This document shows positions 45,400 to 55,998 of a stretch of 64,000 nucleotides of DNA, piece by piece. Below the pieces are notes generated by a model. It did not search any database. It was not told the DNA's origin and saw only the letters and a program-made list of their open reading frames with translations. A program made the position numbers and the translations under genes. Source of the DNA: Callorhinus ursinus (Eukaryota; Chordata; Mammalia; Carnivora; Otariidae); assembly GCF_003265705.1 (NCBI RefSeq), contig NW_020312827.1:22068413-22132412 (forward strand), read 5' to 3'. Position 1 is the stretch's first letter, and every line of letters starts with the position of its first letter.

Positions 45400-46430
45400 G
45401 ACAAGGTCTTCTGTGATATCTCTGAGATCACAGTGGAGTAAGATGGGGAATGCTGACACATGTAAGGATGTATATGACCCACTAAAAAGATGGCCAGATC
45501 TTGTAAGGCTGGCCACAGGCCTAAGTCCTTAACAACCATCTGGTCAATATTTTTATCGGTGAATTGGATGAAGAAAGAGAAGCCATGTTACAAGTTCACA
45601 CTTGTCCTTTATATAAAAGGGATATATTGAATATCAGAATGCGAATGCATTTGAGATGGGAAAAAATAAAATTCAATGAAAGTTAATTAATATAAATATT
45701 AGATTCATTTACATATAATAAATAACTGTGTAAGTATAGGATTGGGATCACTCCATCAAAATGGAATGCAGGAAGAAGAGCTGGAGATATTAGACGACCA
45801 GGAGCTCAGTAGGATCTAGAAGTGGGATAGAATCTCTATAAAAAATTTTACATAGAGTCTTGATGAATAAATAGAAAAATGTTGCTATTGGAGACAGGGA
45901 TGGTCTTCCTGTGCTCTGCAGGGGTCAGGCAAAGTACAGAGCATACTGCTCTCTAATAAATATCCTGCTTTAATAGTCATCAGTAGGCTTTAATGATAGT
46001 CCATAGTAGTGTGCCAAGAATGGTGACATTTTGGGAAATACCTTCGTGTCATCTGAGGAATAATTATGGAAACTAGAAAAGCAAAGACTTCAAGAGGGAA
46101 ATGAGCTAACAATCATCACAAAGAACGGTCCCATGAAGAAAGGAGTACATATTCACCTTTGTTCCAGAGTGTAGACTTCTGAAGAGTGGGAAGAATGATA
46201 GGGAGGCAGATTTTCAATAAAAATAAGATTTTTTTCCATTAGAATGCCCCTACAATGAAGTAGGCTGCTTTGCAAAATCATGGTAGAACTACTAGGAGAA
46301 CTCAAAGCAGCCACTGAAAATGTATCTGTCAGGACTACTGTGGAAAGAATCCCTGCACTTGGAGGAAGGTTAAACTAGAAGACTTATAGTAGCCTACCCA
46401 TCTGGAAGGGTCTAAATTTTATCATCAAGT
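45400..46430 (+). repeat. Probable CR1/L3-like LINE relic
   Basis: CATCTGAGGAATAATTATGG, GGAGGCAGATTTTCAATAAAAA, then GTAGGCTGCTTTGCAAAATC, CTGCACTTGGAGGAAGGTT and AACTAGAAGACTTATAGTAG follow the 3' region of CR1-type elements (CAGATTTxGGCTCA, GGCTGCCT, GACTAGATGACCT). Very diverged; family name uncertain. Confidence 0.5.
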
Positions 46431-46474
46431 AGAGCCAAGGAGGTAACTAGTATCGCTTATGTGGTAAATTAGAT

Positions 46475-46930
46475 TATTGTCCCATGTCTTCACTCCTTGG
46501 AATACTGTGTAACTTTGCAGTGTCTTCCCATCAGGGGAAAAAATACTTTCCCATCTCATGACTATGGCTTTTCAATATGACCTGTCTGGCCAACGGAATG
46601 AAAGTGGATGTGATGCAAGCAGAGGCTGTAACTTGAGTTGCCCGTTCGTGCTCCAGGATGTACCATGAAGAGAATTTGCTCCAGGTAGCCATTGACACTT
46701 CAGTCTGAGTCCTAGAATAAATGCACAATGAGCAGACCTGAACCTAATTCCAGCAGGGAGCCGACCCTAGTTCACCTGCAGCCAGAGCAGAGCCAGCACG
46801 CTGAGCTGGGCTGAGATAAGCCAAACTTCAGTCAACCTCCTGGCCTGTGAGCATGCAAATACTTAATATTGTAAGCCACTAAATTTTAGGGTGGATTTGT
46901 TATGCAGCATTATTAAGCAGTGACTGACTA
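46475..46930 (+). mobile_element. MLT1-type LTR (ERVL-MaLR), old
   Basis: CTGTCTGGCCAACGGAATGA, AGCAGGGAGCCGACCCTAG, TGAGCATGCAAATAC, TTGTAAGCCACTAAATTTTAG and TTGTTATGCAGCATTAT follow MLT1 order. Solo LTR without coding capacity. Confidence 0.75.
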
Positions 46931-47105
46931 ATATACTGAGCTTTTGGAAACAAAAGACTCACTTTTTCTGATTGGTACTAAGATTCTAAAGTTGAGACCC
47001 AAATGTAAGAAAATGGCCATACAGCTTTTTTACTCCACATATATATTAAAAAGAAATGCCAAGTTATGTTCCTTCTTTGCTACTTAATTCCAACTTGCAA
47101 AATTT

Positions 47106-47292
47106 GGGGGTGTCTGGGTGGCTCATTGGGTTAGGCGTCTGACTCTGGATTTTGGCTCAGGGAGTGATCTCAGGGTTGTGGGGTCAACTGATGTCAGGCT
47201 CCACACTCAGTGGGGAGTCCACTTGGGATTCTTTCTCTCCCTCTCCCTCTCCCCCTCCCCATGGCATGCTGTCTCAAACAAACTAACTAACT
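47106..47292 (+). mobile_element. Carnivore tRNA-derived SINE with perfect 13-bp duplication
   Basis: GGGTGTCTGGGTGGCTCATT head, GATTTTGGCTCAGGGAGTGA, CT-rich tract and (AACT)n tail. ACTTGCAAAATTT occurs exactly at 47093-47105 and 47293-47305. The tail lacks AATAAA. Confidence 0.95.
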
Positions 47293-47305
47293 ACTTGCAA
47301 AATTT

Positions 47306-49634
47306 TGGTATTACAATCCATTCTAAACAGCCACTGATAATACAGACAGAAAATCATCTTCCCTTAGCCACTAATAGAACCATTTCTCTTACCTGAAAGC
47401 CAACAGCAGTGACTTTTAGATACTGTTACTAGCTTGGAAGAGTTCTTTCTATTTGAGACCATGAGTCTATTTTGCTGTTAGTAAATGAGTGGTCAGAATT
47501 GTTGCTGTTGCCTCTACATTATGATAATGTAATTTGTACTCTGTATCTCCGAAGAATGGATGGACCATATCAAGTAGAATATAAATCACCAAGAAGCTTC
47601 CCACCTTGGAACTGAAGTCAATATTGAGCTTTTGAAGACCGTATCTATCTATCCATCTATATATATATATATTTTTTTTTTCAGGAAATTCAACTTTCCA
47701 GCAAGGCCCGAACTGTTTTCTTTATAGAAGTTAAAATACATGGTTTACTTTGGGTCCTACATTTAGGACTTTTCATAGACCCTATTCACAATCAATATAA
47801 AAAGAAAAGGACAACATTTTTAAAACTTAAGCAAAAGCAGCAGGATTACCAAGATGATGAGCAACACGTGCTTTGCCCATTGCAGAGGCTCAATGGCTAG
47901 TTCTTGGTCAAGTTAGTGTGGAGAGCAGGAAAGGGAAGACTACTCATTGCTAGCCTGGGAAAAACCATTAGCTCCCAATACAGATATGCATGTTCTTTGC
48001 CCTGATCCAAAAGAAAACACCAAAATTCGGTATCGTAGAATCACTGAAAATAGTCATATAGAAGCATCCTCATTCACTTATTAAGCCACATAAAAGCAAG
48101 CCTCCACAACAATTTGAAGAATGTTCCTATGATATCATGAAAAGCAAATAATTCATCCCACAACTGGAAATATTGTCAGTTACTTCAAAATCCAAGAAAA
48201 AAACCAATTCACTACTTTATAAAATTAATTTGGACTCCCTGGCTTATGTAAATTCTGCATTTCTTCTTGTTCCACCTATTGGACAAATTATTGTTCTCTG
48301 CTTTCTACTCCAAAGAATTGCTCCCAAATAGGGAGAACAAAATGAATAATCTCAACAGTGTCCCTATACAGATAACTGTGCCACTCGAAATGTACACTGA
48401 AACCATTCCTTCGGAAGTCTCTAAAGCACCTGATTCATTCATCCTTCCCTGAGAGGAAGTAGGAGGGAGAAGGATTTATTATCTGAAACAGAAGCCAAAA
48501 GGTAGCAGCCTCTATTCAAGGTCATAGCCAAAAGCACAACGCCTGATTCTCTGCTACCACTGCTTTTTCTGAGCTACCTGTAAAAAAATATTCATGACTT
48601 CAGCTACTTCGGGTTACCCATACCACTTCCAGCAGAAAGCCACTCTGCAATTTGATGCAAGAGGTTGGACCTCAATTTGTTTCTTCTCCTACAGCAGAAA
48701 TGAGTTCAGACCCCAGTCAAGACTGTCATTCCCATCTATGTGTCCTTTCCTTGTCTGCATTTCTCCCTTTCATCCCTGCTCTGAATTCCCCAATCTTGAC
48801 AAAGTATTAATGACAGTTAAACATTTTAAATTCAGCTATCTATGTCGACTACTCCACGGAGCAGCCAAAGCCACATTAGGACTTAACCACAACTACTCAA
48901 AAAGGTCTCACTTCCAAAAAGTCATAATTGCTAACATGCCCAAAGCCTCTTCAAATTTTGTCTGGATGAAATATCTCTAAGTACTTAAATGTGATGTTTT
49001 TCCTTCTGTTATCTCTTTGGGTGTGTGCACGTGTATCTCGGGGTGTGGGTCAGGTGAGGTGGCGAGAGAGAGTATGCAAATGAGGGAGTGTGTATGTGAA
49101 GGAGGCGGTGACAACAGAAGCACATTAGAGAGAGATGAAAGACCAGGGAAGGGTGAGTTACCACCTTGCTGGTTCCTACCCTGGCAGTTCAGTTCTATCC
49201 AAATAACTCTCGATTAATGCACCAAGCAGAGACATTTCACATTTCCTCCTTAAGATCATTCTGACAGCTCACCAGCTGTTCCATGCTATTTTTTGCCACG
49301 ACGGCATGGGTAAGCCACAGCGCCTTCTCTGTTACTCTGCCAACAGCAATGCTGCCTGCTGTCCAGTGCTCAAAGTCTGTTCCCCAGCCCAAACTCTCCC
49401 ATCTTGTCCATTTCCCACTCACCTTGCACAACAGTAACTTTAAGAGTCATCAATATGGGGTCTCTTGAGGAAACCTAGATGGTGGTAGTGACTGATGCAT
49501 GAAAAACATAGGTAGGGGCACCAGTATGCTTTTATTCTAAGATTAATGAATGAAAATATATCCATGTCCCTTTATTGCAAATATCTGTATATTCAATTAT
49601 TTTCAAGACTTGAAAAGAGTGCCAGTAAGAAGAA
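47306..49634. other. Unique intron, no feature recognised
   Basis: Contains a (CTAT)/(AT)n-T run at 47642-47681 and a GT/GA-rich low-complexity patch at 49010-49110. The 128-codon frame at 48594-48980 has no recognised domain. Confidence 0.45.
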
Positions 49635-49800
49635 TATGGGTATTGAGTTGGACAGACCTGGATTTCGAATTCCTATCCTCTTTCCTAGCTAGATGTCTTT
49701 CCGAGTATCAGTTTCTACATCTGTAAAATGGGTTTTTGTTCTATCCGAAGATATCAAGAGGCTCGAATGAGACCATGAAGCAGCTAGGAAAAGAACCAGA
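49635..49800 (+). repeat. MIR SINE relic
   Basis: GAGTTGGACAGACCTGGATT, CTAGCTAGATGTCTTTCCGAG, AGTTTCTACATCTGTAAAAT and AGGCTCGAATGAGACCATGA follow MIR order. Confidence 0.82.
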
Positions 49801-50505
49801 TCTTGACTCTGAATTTCCTAAATCCCGTTCAGATTTTTCCTCTGCTTAAAGACCACCCTGTTGAGGGAAACAAAAAGGAGAGTGACGCAGCATGGGGCGT
49901 GATTTACACAAAGTCTAACAAGCATGGTAATCTGTTTTTCAGGCTTATGGCATGGCAAAAGCCACTGACTAGAAAGGAGGAGGGTGAGAGACATGTATCC
50001 AGAGGCAAATACACTGACAGTACAAGAGAAGGCACTTGACACAGAGATAAGAATGAAAAAACACAGGCAGATGCATGGTGTGGACAGTCAGAAGTCAATT
50101 TCCTGGATTTCCCACCAGTCCCTCAGAGCATCATCATTACAACAAAATCACCCTCATAATTTAGCTCTGAGGTCAGAGGTTCTAATCAGACCAGAAAGAG
50201 CTGATAAATGTCAGTCTTACTTCTTTGATCTCCCACTTGTTTGCTGCCAGCCCCAGGACTTCTCTGCATTTCTCTGGGGGGTGCACGGGGGTGCCTTCAG
50301 TAAGATTCCCTTTCTGCTTCACTATCTGGTGACTGTACACTCAGCCTGTGACCTCCCTTCATGCCCTAACTCCACCATCACTCCGGCCACCCCGAATACG
50401 CCATGGCTTAGGGGACACGAATGCATCTTCACAAAGCAGTGGGGCTCCGATTTCTGAAGATATAATGTGCAGGACACTTTGATTATGAAGTAAAGGACAA
50501 CAATA
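49801..50505. other. Unique intron, no feature recognised
   Basis: The 157-codon frame at 49984-50457 has no recognised domain and no splice or promoter support. Confidence 0.45.
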
Positions 50506-50509
50506 ATGA

Positions 50510-50735
50510 TAATCACAATATAAACCTTCCTTAACACTTGAGGTGTATGAGGCATTGTTCTAAGTGCTCTCAACACATCTGAATTCGACCCTCCCATCAA
50601 CTCCATGAAGAAGACAGTGTTATTGGTATTGGCCATTTTACACATGATGGAACTGTCCCAAATCACACAGCTTCTAAGTGAAGGAACCAGGATCAAAATC
50701 CAGGCTGTCCGCCTGCACTGCCATGGCTTGTATAC
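50510..50735 (-). repeat. MIR SINE relic, near full length
   Basis: GGCATTGTTCTAAGTGCTCT, CCATTTTACACATGATGGAA, AATCACACAGCTTCTAAGTG, AACCAGGATCAAAATCCAGG and CACTGCCATGGCTTG follow reverse MIR end to end. Confidence 0.87.
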
Positions 50736-51470
50736 CATCCATTGCCTGTATTAAAACAAAAAACTCATTGCTTTATCACACTTAAAGGGGCATCAGCTGG
50801 CTAGATGGTCTGACTTATGCACGGTTTCCTGTCATCCACCTGACAATAAGGAGTTTAGTCATTTATCCTTTCAGAGCAGTGAAATAAAGAGGACAAACCA
50901 GAGGTCCTCAAATGCCTTTACTAAATGTGCCAACTCTGTCCCTTTGGTGGAGGAGTCCAGGTCACTGGGGTGTTGCTATATCTGTTCCATGGGCTCCTCT
51001 GTCTCCCTCTGCACTGATGGTCAGAGGACACTGTGGATGCAATGCTTCCTGGTGTTTTACAGTTAGTAACAGCTGAACGGGATTAACGTTTCCCTTAGGG
51101 AATACTCACTTTGATTTCTGGATCAAGTACCATATCCATGATGTGTCTGCTCTCTGAATATATAATCAAAAGATAATCTGAGGGAAGGCATTTAGGTCTC
51201 TGCCTTTTTGCCCTGGGTTAGGGGCCCAAGGATCTAGGCTTCACTTCATCAGAGGCCAACCCACGCACTCTGCATGACACAAAAATTATTGCAACTGATG
51301 GGGAACTGACAATGACAGCAAAGTGTGATGTGACAGGAAAAGAGAATCCTAGGGCTGCCTGTCAAAGAGATTAAATCACTCAATTTCCTCCCACACCTCC
51401 ACATATTAGCAATGATACATTTGGTGACCATGGGCATCAGTGCACAGAAATTTTGAAGCACATTTACAAC
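50736..51470. other. Unique intron, no feature recognised
   Basis: No family or exon recognised. Confidence 0.5.
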
Positions 51471-51473
51471 TTG

Positions 51474-51930
51474 GTGTTGTGAGCTGAATTGTATCCCTTC
51501 AAACGGTATGTTGAAGTCTTCATCCCTGGTACCTGTGAATATGACCTTATTTGCAAATAGGGTCTTTGAGATGTAATCAAATTAAGATGGGACATTAGGG
51601 TACACCCTAATCCAGTATGACTGGCGGCCTTACAAGAAGAGGGAAATGCCACGCAAAGAGAGAGACACACAAGGAGAGTGCCATGTGATGACATGCAGAG
51701 ATTGGAGTGATGTAGTAGCAGGCCAAGAAATGCTAATGACTGACAAACATCACCAGAAGTCAGGAAGAGGAAAGGAAGGATTCTACATGGAACCTTCAGA
51801 AGAAACATGGCCCTGCCTTGATTTTGGACTTCTAACCTCGAAAACTATGAGACGATACATTTCTGTTGTTTTAAGCCATTTGGTTTGTGATACTTTGTTA
51901 TGTCATCCCAAGGAAATGGATACATTTGGT
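51474..51930 (+). mobile_element. MaLR LTR (MST/MLT1 type), old
   Basis: GAGCTGAATTGTATCCCTTC, CTTATTTGCAAATAGGGTCT, GCCTTGATTTTGGACTTCTA, TTTCTGTTGTTTTAAGCCAT and GATACTTTGTTATGTCATCC follow this LTR type. It produces open frames of 107-114 codons on both strands that are not genes. Confidence 0.78.
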
Positions 51931-52101
51931 GAACCCCCCCCATCCCAACTTTGGTTCCTGGATGATTAGTCTTAGATCAATTTCTCTTGCCTTCTATGTC
52001 TGAGGATTCAGGTTAAGAGTTGAACTTTGATATTCCCACCATCAAAGCTCGATCAAGATCCTCTAACTTAGCTAGTGTGTTTGCTTATTTGTTTTCTTTT
52101 T

Positions 52102-52312
52102 TCTTTCTTTTCTAAAGATTTTATTTATTTATTTGAGAGAGAGAGAGAGTGGGCAAGAGAGAGCAAGCAAGCAGGAGGAGAAGAGGGAGAGGGAGAAGCA
52201 AACTCCGGGCTGAGCAAGGAGCCCGACGCAGGGCTTGATCCTGGGACTCCGGGATCATGACCTGAGCTGAAGGCAGACGCTTAAAAGACTGAGCCACTCA
52301 GGCGCCCTATTA
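52102..52312 (-). mobile_element. Carnivore tRNA-derived SINE, full length
   Basis: In reverse: GGGCGCCTGAGTGGCTCAGT head, GTCCCAGGATCAAGCCCTGC, GA/CT-rich part and AAATAAATAAAATCTTT. GTTTTCTTTTT flanks at 52091-52101 and 52313-52323. Confidence 0.95.
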
Positions 52313-52419
52313 GTTTTCTTTTTCTTAAATGAGTTTTCTTTTGTTTAATATGAGACCAGTGTTGTTGAGGTTGGCTGGGTTTGAGATACGTATAAACAGT
52401 GAAGAAATAGGAAAGAACC

Positions 52420-52570
52420 TGGCTCTTGGAGGCCGATAGACAACCCCCCCCCCCACTGGTGTAATGGCCATGGACATGTTCTTTAAGGCTTTGAGCTTCC
52501 ATTCCTTTATTTCTAAAATGGGCACAATCAGATCAACTTCACAACATTTTTGTGAGTTTCAAATTACTTG
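52420..52570 (+). repeat. MIR SINE relic (3' part)
   Basis: TTTAAGGCTTTGAGCTTCCA, TTCTAAAATGGGCACAATCA and TTTTTGTGAGTTTCAAATTA follow MIR. A C11 run is at 52444-52454. Confidence 0.6.
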
Positions 52571-53540
52571 CTTTGCAGAAACTGGCCTATCACGTTTCCC
52601 CCAAAGCAACATAGTATCAAAAAGCCAAAAAGGTTTGGTCAAAATCAAAAGCAGTAATGAATTTTCAGGCTATTATTTTCACTTGGATCTAAGCGAACCC
52701 TAGAATCTGTGTGAGGTTTTTTCAATATGTAACCTGTCAAATGCAAAATAGGAGAGGTTACAGGTATAAACTGTTGTCTAATATATCCTAACATCTGTCT
52801 TTCCCTATTACTCAGTCACAGACAATGGGGGATAGATAAAATGATACAAATATGTAACAGTGAGTTAGCCCAGTAAGATGGCTCTGGTTAACCGCTCTGT
52901 TTTCTGTTTATTCTCTAGATTGAAGAGAATGTTTTCATGTTTTACCTTGTGTCTTCCCCCAACCACAGCTGTTTCTGTAGAAAATCATTCTTCCTAAAGG
53001 GCACATGCCCCATGGAATAATGTTCTTTGGTCATAGCAACAAGTAGCAGGGGCAGCTTAAGATCTTCTTTTTTCTTTTTCTAAAATTTGATTTGGTTTCA
53101 TATGTGAGGCCAAGTGATACATCAGGTGACACTGGATAGAGTACAAGGTGCTGAAAGGTTCAGATGGCAAAGCTTCCTGGGACATATCCCATCCTGGAGA
53201 GGCCCCATCTGGCCCAGGTAAATCCTAGAACTACCGGGCCGAAACTCCATTCGCAGAGGTTAAAAACACAGACAGTTCCCCCAAGAGTGGGAGAAAACTT
53301 TTGGTTCTATCTTTCCGTGGGGATAAGAGGCACAGACATCAGTTGGCAGAAAACAGTACAGTTCTGTGGCCATTCATCTTGTGCCGATGTTTTCTCCCAT
53401 CTCAGAAGACAGTCTCATTATCTGTCTCATAAAAATATTCCTTGGTGGCTTTCCAAACAAATCCTCTTGAATGCTTGAGTCTAAGAAATAGGATAACAGG
53501 GGTAGGGTTCTTCCCACCATTCCTGACATATCAGCTACTT
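52571..53540. other. Unique intron, no feature recognised
   Basis: The 104-codon frame at 53164-53478 has no recognised domain. Confidence 0.45.
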
Positions 53541-53830
53541 AGATAACTCTTTACTGAGCACCTACTCTAGTGACACATTAGGCAGCTAGATGTCACAGAG
53601 GAGGCAGATACAGCCCTGTATCTCAAGGAATGAATACACATACAGGACCTAAGTAGAAAGAATGAAGCACTTACAAACATAACCAGAACCAAGGCAGAGT
53701 GGCAAGTGCCATGGGCCTCATCTGATGGTGAGACTGTATGGGATTCGGAGTGATCAAGAAATAGTTCATAGAAAATTCTGCATTTGATAGAGAAGAAGAG
53801 AGATGGGTAAGATTTTGCCCAGCTGGGAGC
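53541..53830 (-). repeat. Probable LINE-2 3' end relic
   Basis: TTTACTGAGCACCTACTCTAG, then CAAGGAATGAATACACATAC and AGAGTGGCAAGTGCCATGGG resemble reverse L2 with high divergence. Confidence 0.5.
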
Positions 53831-53984
53831 ATGAAATTTTACTGGTAGAACTATGCATGTTTTAAATTCTGCCCCAACAATCCATCCTCACCAAGTTAGC
53901 CACCCTGCAGTCTGGACCTATGTTTCCTAACTGATGACATCAGGAGGCAGGATGTAGTTCAACAGAATGTTTAATGTGGATAGT

Positions 53985-54190
53985 GATTAGACTGAGAAGG
54001 ACCTAACTCTGAATCCCAACACTGCCAATTACTGGTGCTTGGCCTCACACAAATCCTTCGAATGTTCCATTTCTCAGCTTTCCTACTTGCAAATAGGAAT
54101 AGTATCTACTCCACAGGGTTAGTTTCTATATTGAGGTAATATGTATAAAATATAGTGCGCCTGGCACAGCGTAAGAACACAATGGTAATG
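53985..54190 (+). repeat. MIR SINE relic
   Basis: CTCTGAATCCCAACACTGCC, TTTCTCAGCTTTCCTACTTG, ATAGGAATAGTATCTACTCC and GCGCCTGGCACAGCGTAAG follow MIR order. Confidence 0.85.
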
Positions 54191-54194
54191 TGAG

Positions 54195-54430
54195 AAAAGC
54201 TATCAGTTTAGAAGTAAATCTCTCCCTTTGGAAACAAGCCAATGGGGGATTGATCCAGGTTTGCAACTGACTAGCTATGCCTAAATCTTGGGAAATTGGT
54301 TCATTTCTCTAAATCTTGGTTCCATCACTACTTCTTAGCACTCATGTGAGGATTAAATGAGATAATATATGTAAAGTACCTAATGTGACTAGAATATGCG
54401 ATGGACTTAATACATTTATTTTTGTTATTA
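54195..54430 (+). repeat. MIR SINE relic, second of a pair
   Basis: AACTGACTAGCTATGCCTAA, GAAATTGGTTCATTTCTCTA and CATGTGAGGATTAAATGAGA follow MIR. It directly follows another MIR in the same orientation. Confidence 0.8.
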
Positions 54431-54489
54431 TTAGTTAATGGTCACAGGCAAAAATAGGAAAAAATAGAGACATAATTTTGTTTTTTTTT

Positions 54490-54694
54490 TAGATTTTATT
54501 TATTTATTTAACAGAGAGACAGAGAGAGAGAGAGAGAGACAGCAACAGCAGGAACACAAGCAGGGGGAGTGGGAGGGGGAGGAGCAGGCTTCCCGCGGAG
54601 CAGGGAGTCCCATGCGGGGCTCAATCCCAGGACCCTGGGATCATGACCTGAGCCGAAGGCAGATGCTTAATGACCGAGCCACCCAGGTGCCCCT
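54490..54694 (-). mobile_element. Carnivore tRNA-derived SINE, full length
   Basis: In reverse: GGGGCACCTGGGTGGCTCGG head, GATCCCAGGGTCCTGGGATT, CTCCGCGGGAAGCCTGC, then (TCTC)n and AAATAAATAAAATCT. TAATTTT near both ends may be the duplication. The core keeps CpG sites (CCCGCGGAGC, CATGCGGGGC). Confidence 0.95.
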
Positions 54695-54799
54695 AATTTT
54701 TTTTTTATTACGAAGGGGAATTGTGTCAAAAGTGGATGAGACTCCCGATGATCACTGTCAGTGAACAAGCACATACTTTAGGAGCCAACCACTGCTTCA

Positions 54800-55195
54800 C
54801 TCCTAGAGTTTCCCTCCTCACTCTGCTTCGGCCACTCTGGCTTCCGGCTTCAATCTTTGGAGCCTTCTGCTCCCTCTGTCTGGAATTCCCTTCTTCAACG
54901 TCTGTTATCACTGGATCCTACTCATCTCTCAGATTTCGAATAGGATGTCTCCTGCTTCCAGGGGTCTTCTCCAACCACACCATCCCCAAAGTACCTCCTG
55001 CCCTTGTTAAGTTCCTTTGTATGCCAGCATTCATTGCTATTGGCAACTGATTTGTGATTTACATATTTAAGTGTCACCTGCCTCTTCTCATTAGCATATG
55101 GTATACATAGAAACTAGGACCTGGTCTCACTTGTTCCCCTTAGAGCCCTTCCTGAAACACAGAAGGCACTCAGCAAATAAATGCCTGAGTGAACA
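54800..55195 (+). repeat. LINE-2 3' region relic
   Basis: GGAGCCTTCTGCTCCCTCTGTC, GGAATTCCCTTCTTCAACG, CTCATCTCTCAGATTTCG, GGTCTTCTCCAACCACACC, CATTGCTATTGGCAACTG and GGCACTCAGCAAATAAATGC follow L2 in order over nearly 400 bp. Its 109-codon frame (54721-55050) is not a gene. Confidence 0.85.
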
Positions 55196-55800
55196 GATGA
55201 CTTCAACACACTACAGGGTGCCTTGCAGTTAGAATATTATACAAAGTTTCTTCTTCCCTTGGCAAAAGCCAGGGTGGTGTAAAAATCCTCGCCTTTCTCT
55301 GCCATCTTGAGGCAGGCAGCTCAAGCAGAGTTATTGTGCAGAGCATGTACCAAAAGAAAGTTGCTCTCTTTAAATTGAAGCATCTCCAGATCTAAACACT
55401 TCTATGCAAGGGTATATTAAGAATCACAATAGCAAGAGATATCAATAGGAAGAACTTTGAACATAAGGCTTGAACACTGAGCAATAATTGCCAGCAGAGA
55501 GATGGAGATTCTGGTCTAAATTTTTTTATTTATGGAAGGAATATTTTCCTGCAAAATGGCCTGGGGCGTAAATGAGAATCAGTGGATGACACATAAAATA
55601 AGGAGACAGGGAAGAGGAATCCCAACACAGTGAGAACTTTGAAAACTCCCTCAGTCCAAGCTGGGCTAAGATGCTTACCAGTTTCTCCGTGAAGAGAAAT
55701 GAATTAGTATCAGCTACACACTGTGGTAAGTGTAATTTGGTATGGAAATGTCCATCAAACCTCAATATCATAATCCCAACTGACCCAATTTCCAAGTAGA
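55196..55800. other. Unique intron, no feature recognised
   Basis: No family or exon recognised. Confidence 0.5.
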
Positions 55801-55805
55801 AAAAC

Positions 55806-55986
55806 TTTTTTTTTTTTTTATAAGAGAACACATGGGGATGGGCAGAAGGAGAAACAGAGAGAATCTTAAGCAGGCTCCATACTCAGCGTGGAGCTCTACA
55901 CAGGGCTCATCTCAGGACCCTGAGATCATGACCTGAGATGAAATCAAGAGTCAAATGCTTAACCAACTGAGCCACCCAGGCCCCCC
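55806..55986 (-). mobile_element. Carnivore tRNA-derived SINE
   Basis: In reverse: GGGCCTGGGTGGCTCAGTTG head, GATTTCATCTCAGGTCATGA, GTGTAGAGCTCCACGCTGAG and a degraded tail. Approximate flanks AAAACTTTTTTT (55801) and AAAACTCTTTTT (55987). Confidence 0.92.
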
Positions 55987-55998
55987 AAAACTCTTTTT

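Noticed and set aside
49984..50457. 157-codon plus-strand frame
   Set aside because: No domain recognised and composition is uneven. An overlapping minus-strand frame covers a MIR. No exon signals support it.
51464..51969. Open frames of 107 and 114 codons on opposite strands
   Set aside because: Both fall in a MaLR LTR, which has no coding role.
54721..55050. 109-codon plus-strand frame
   Set aside because: It lies mostly within an L2 relic; L2 3' UTR often leaves spurious frames.
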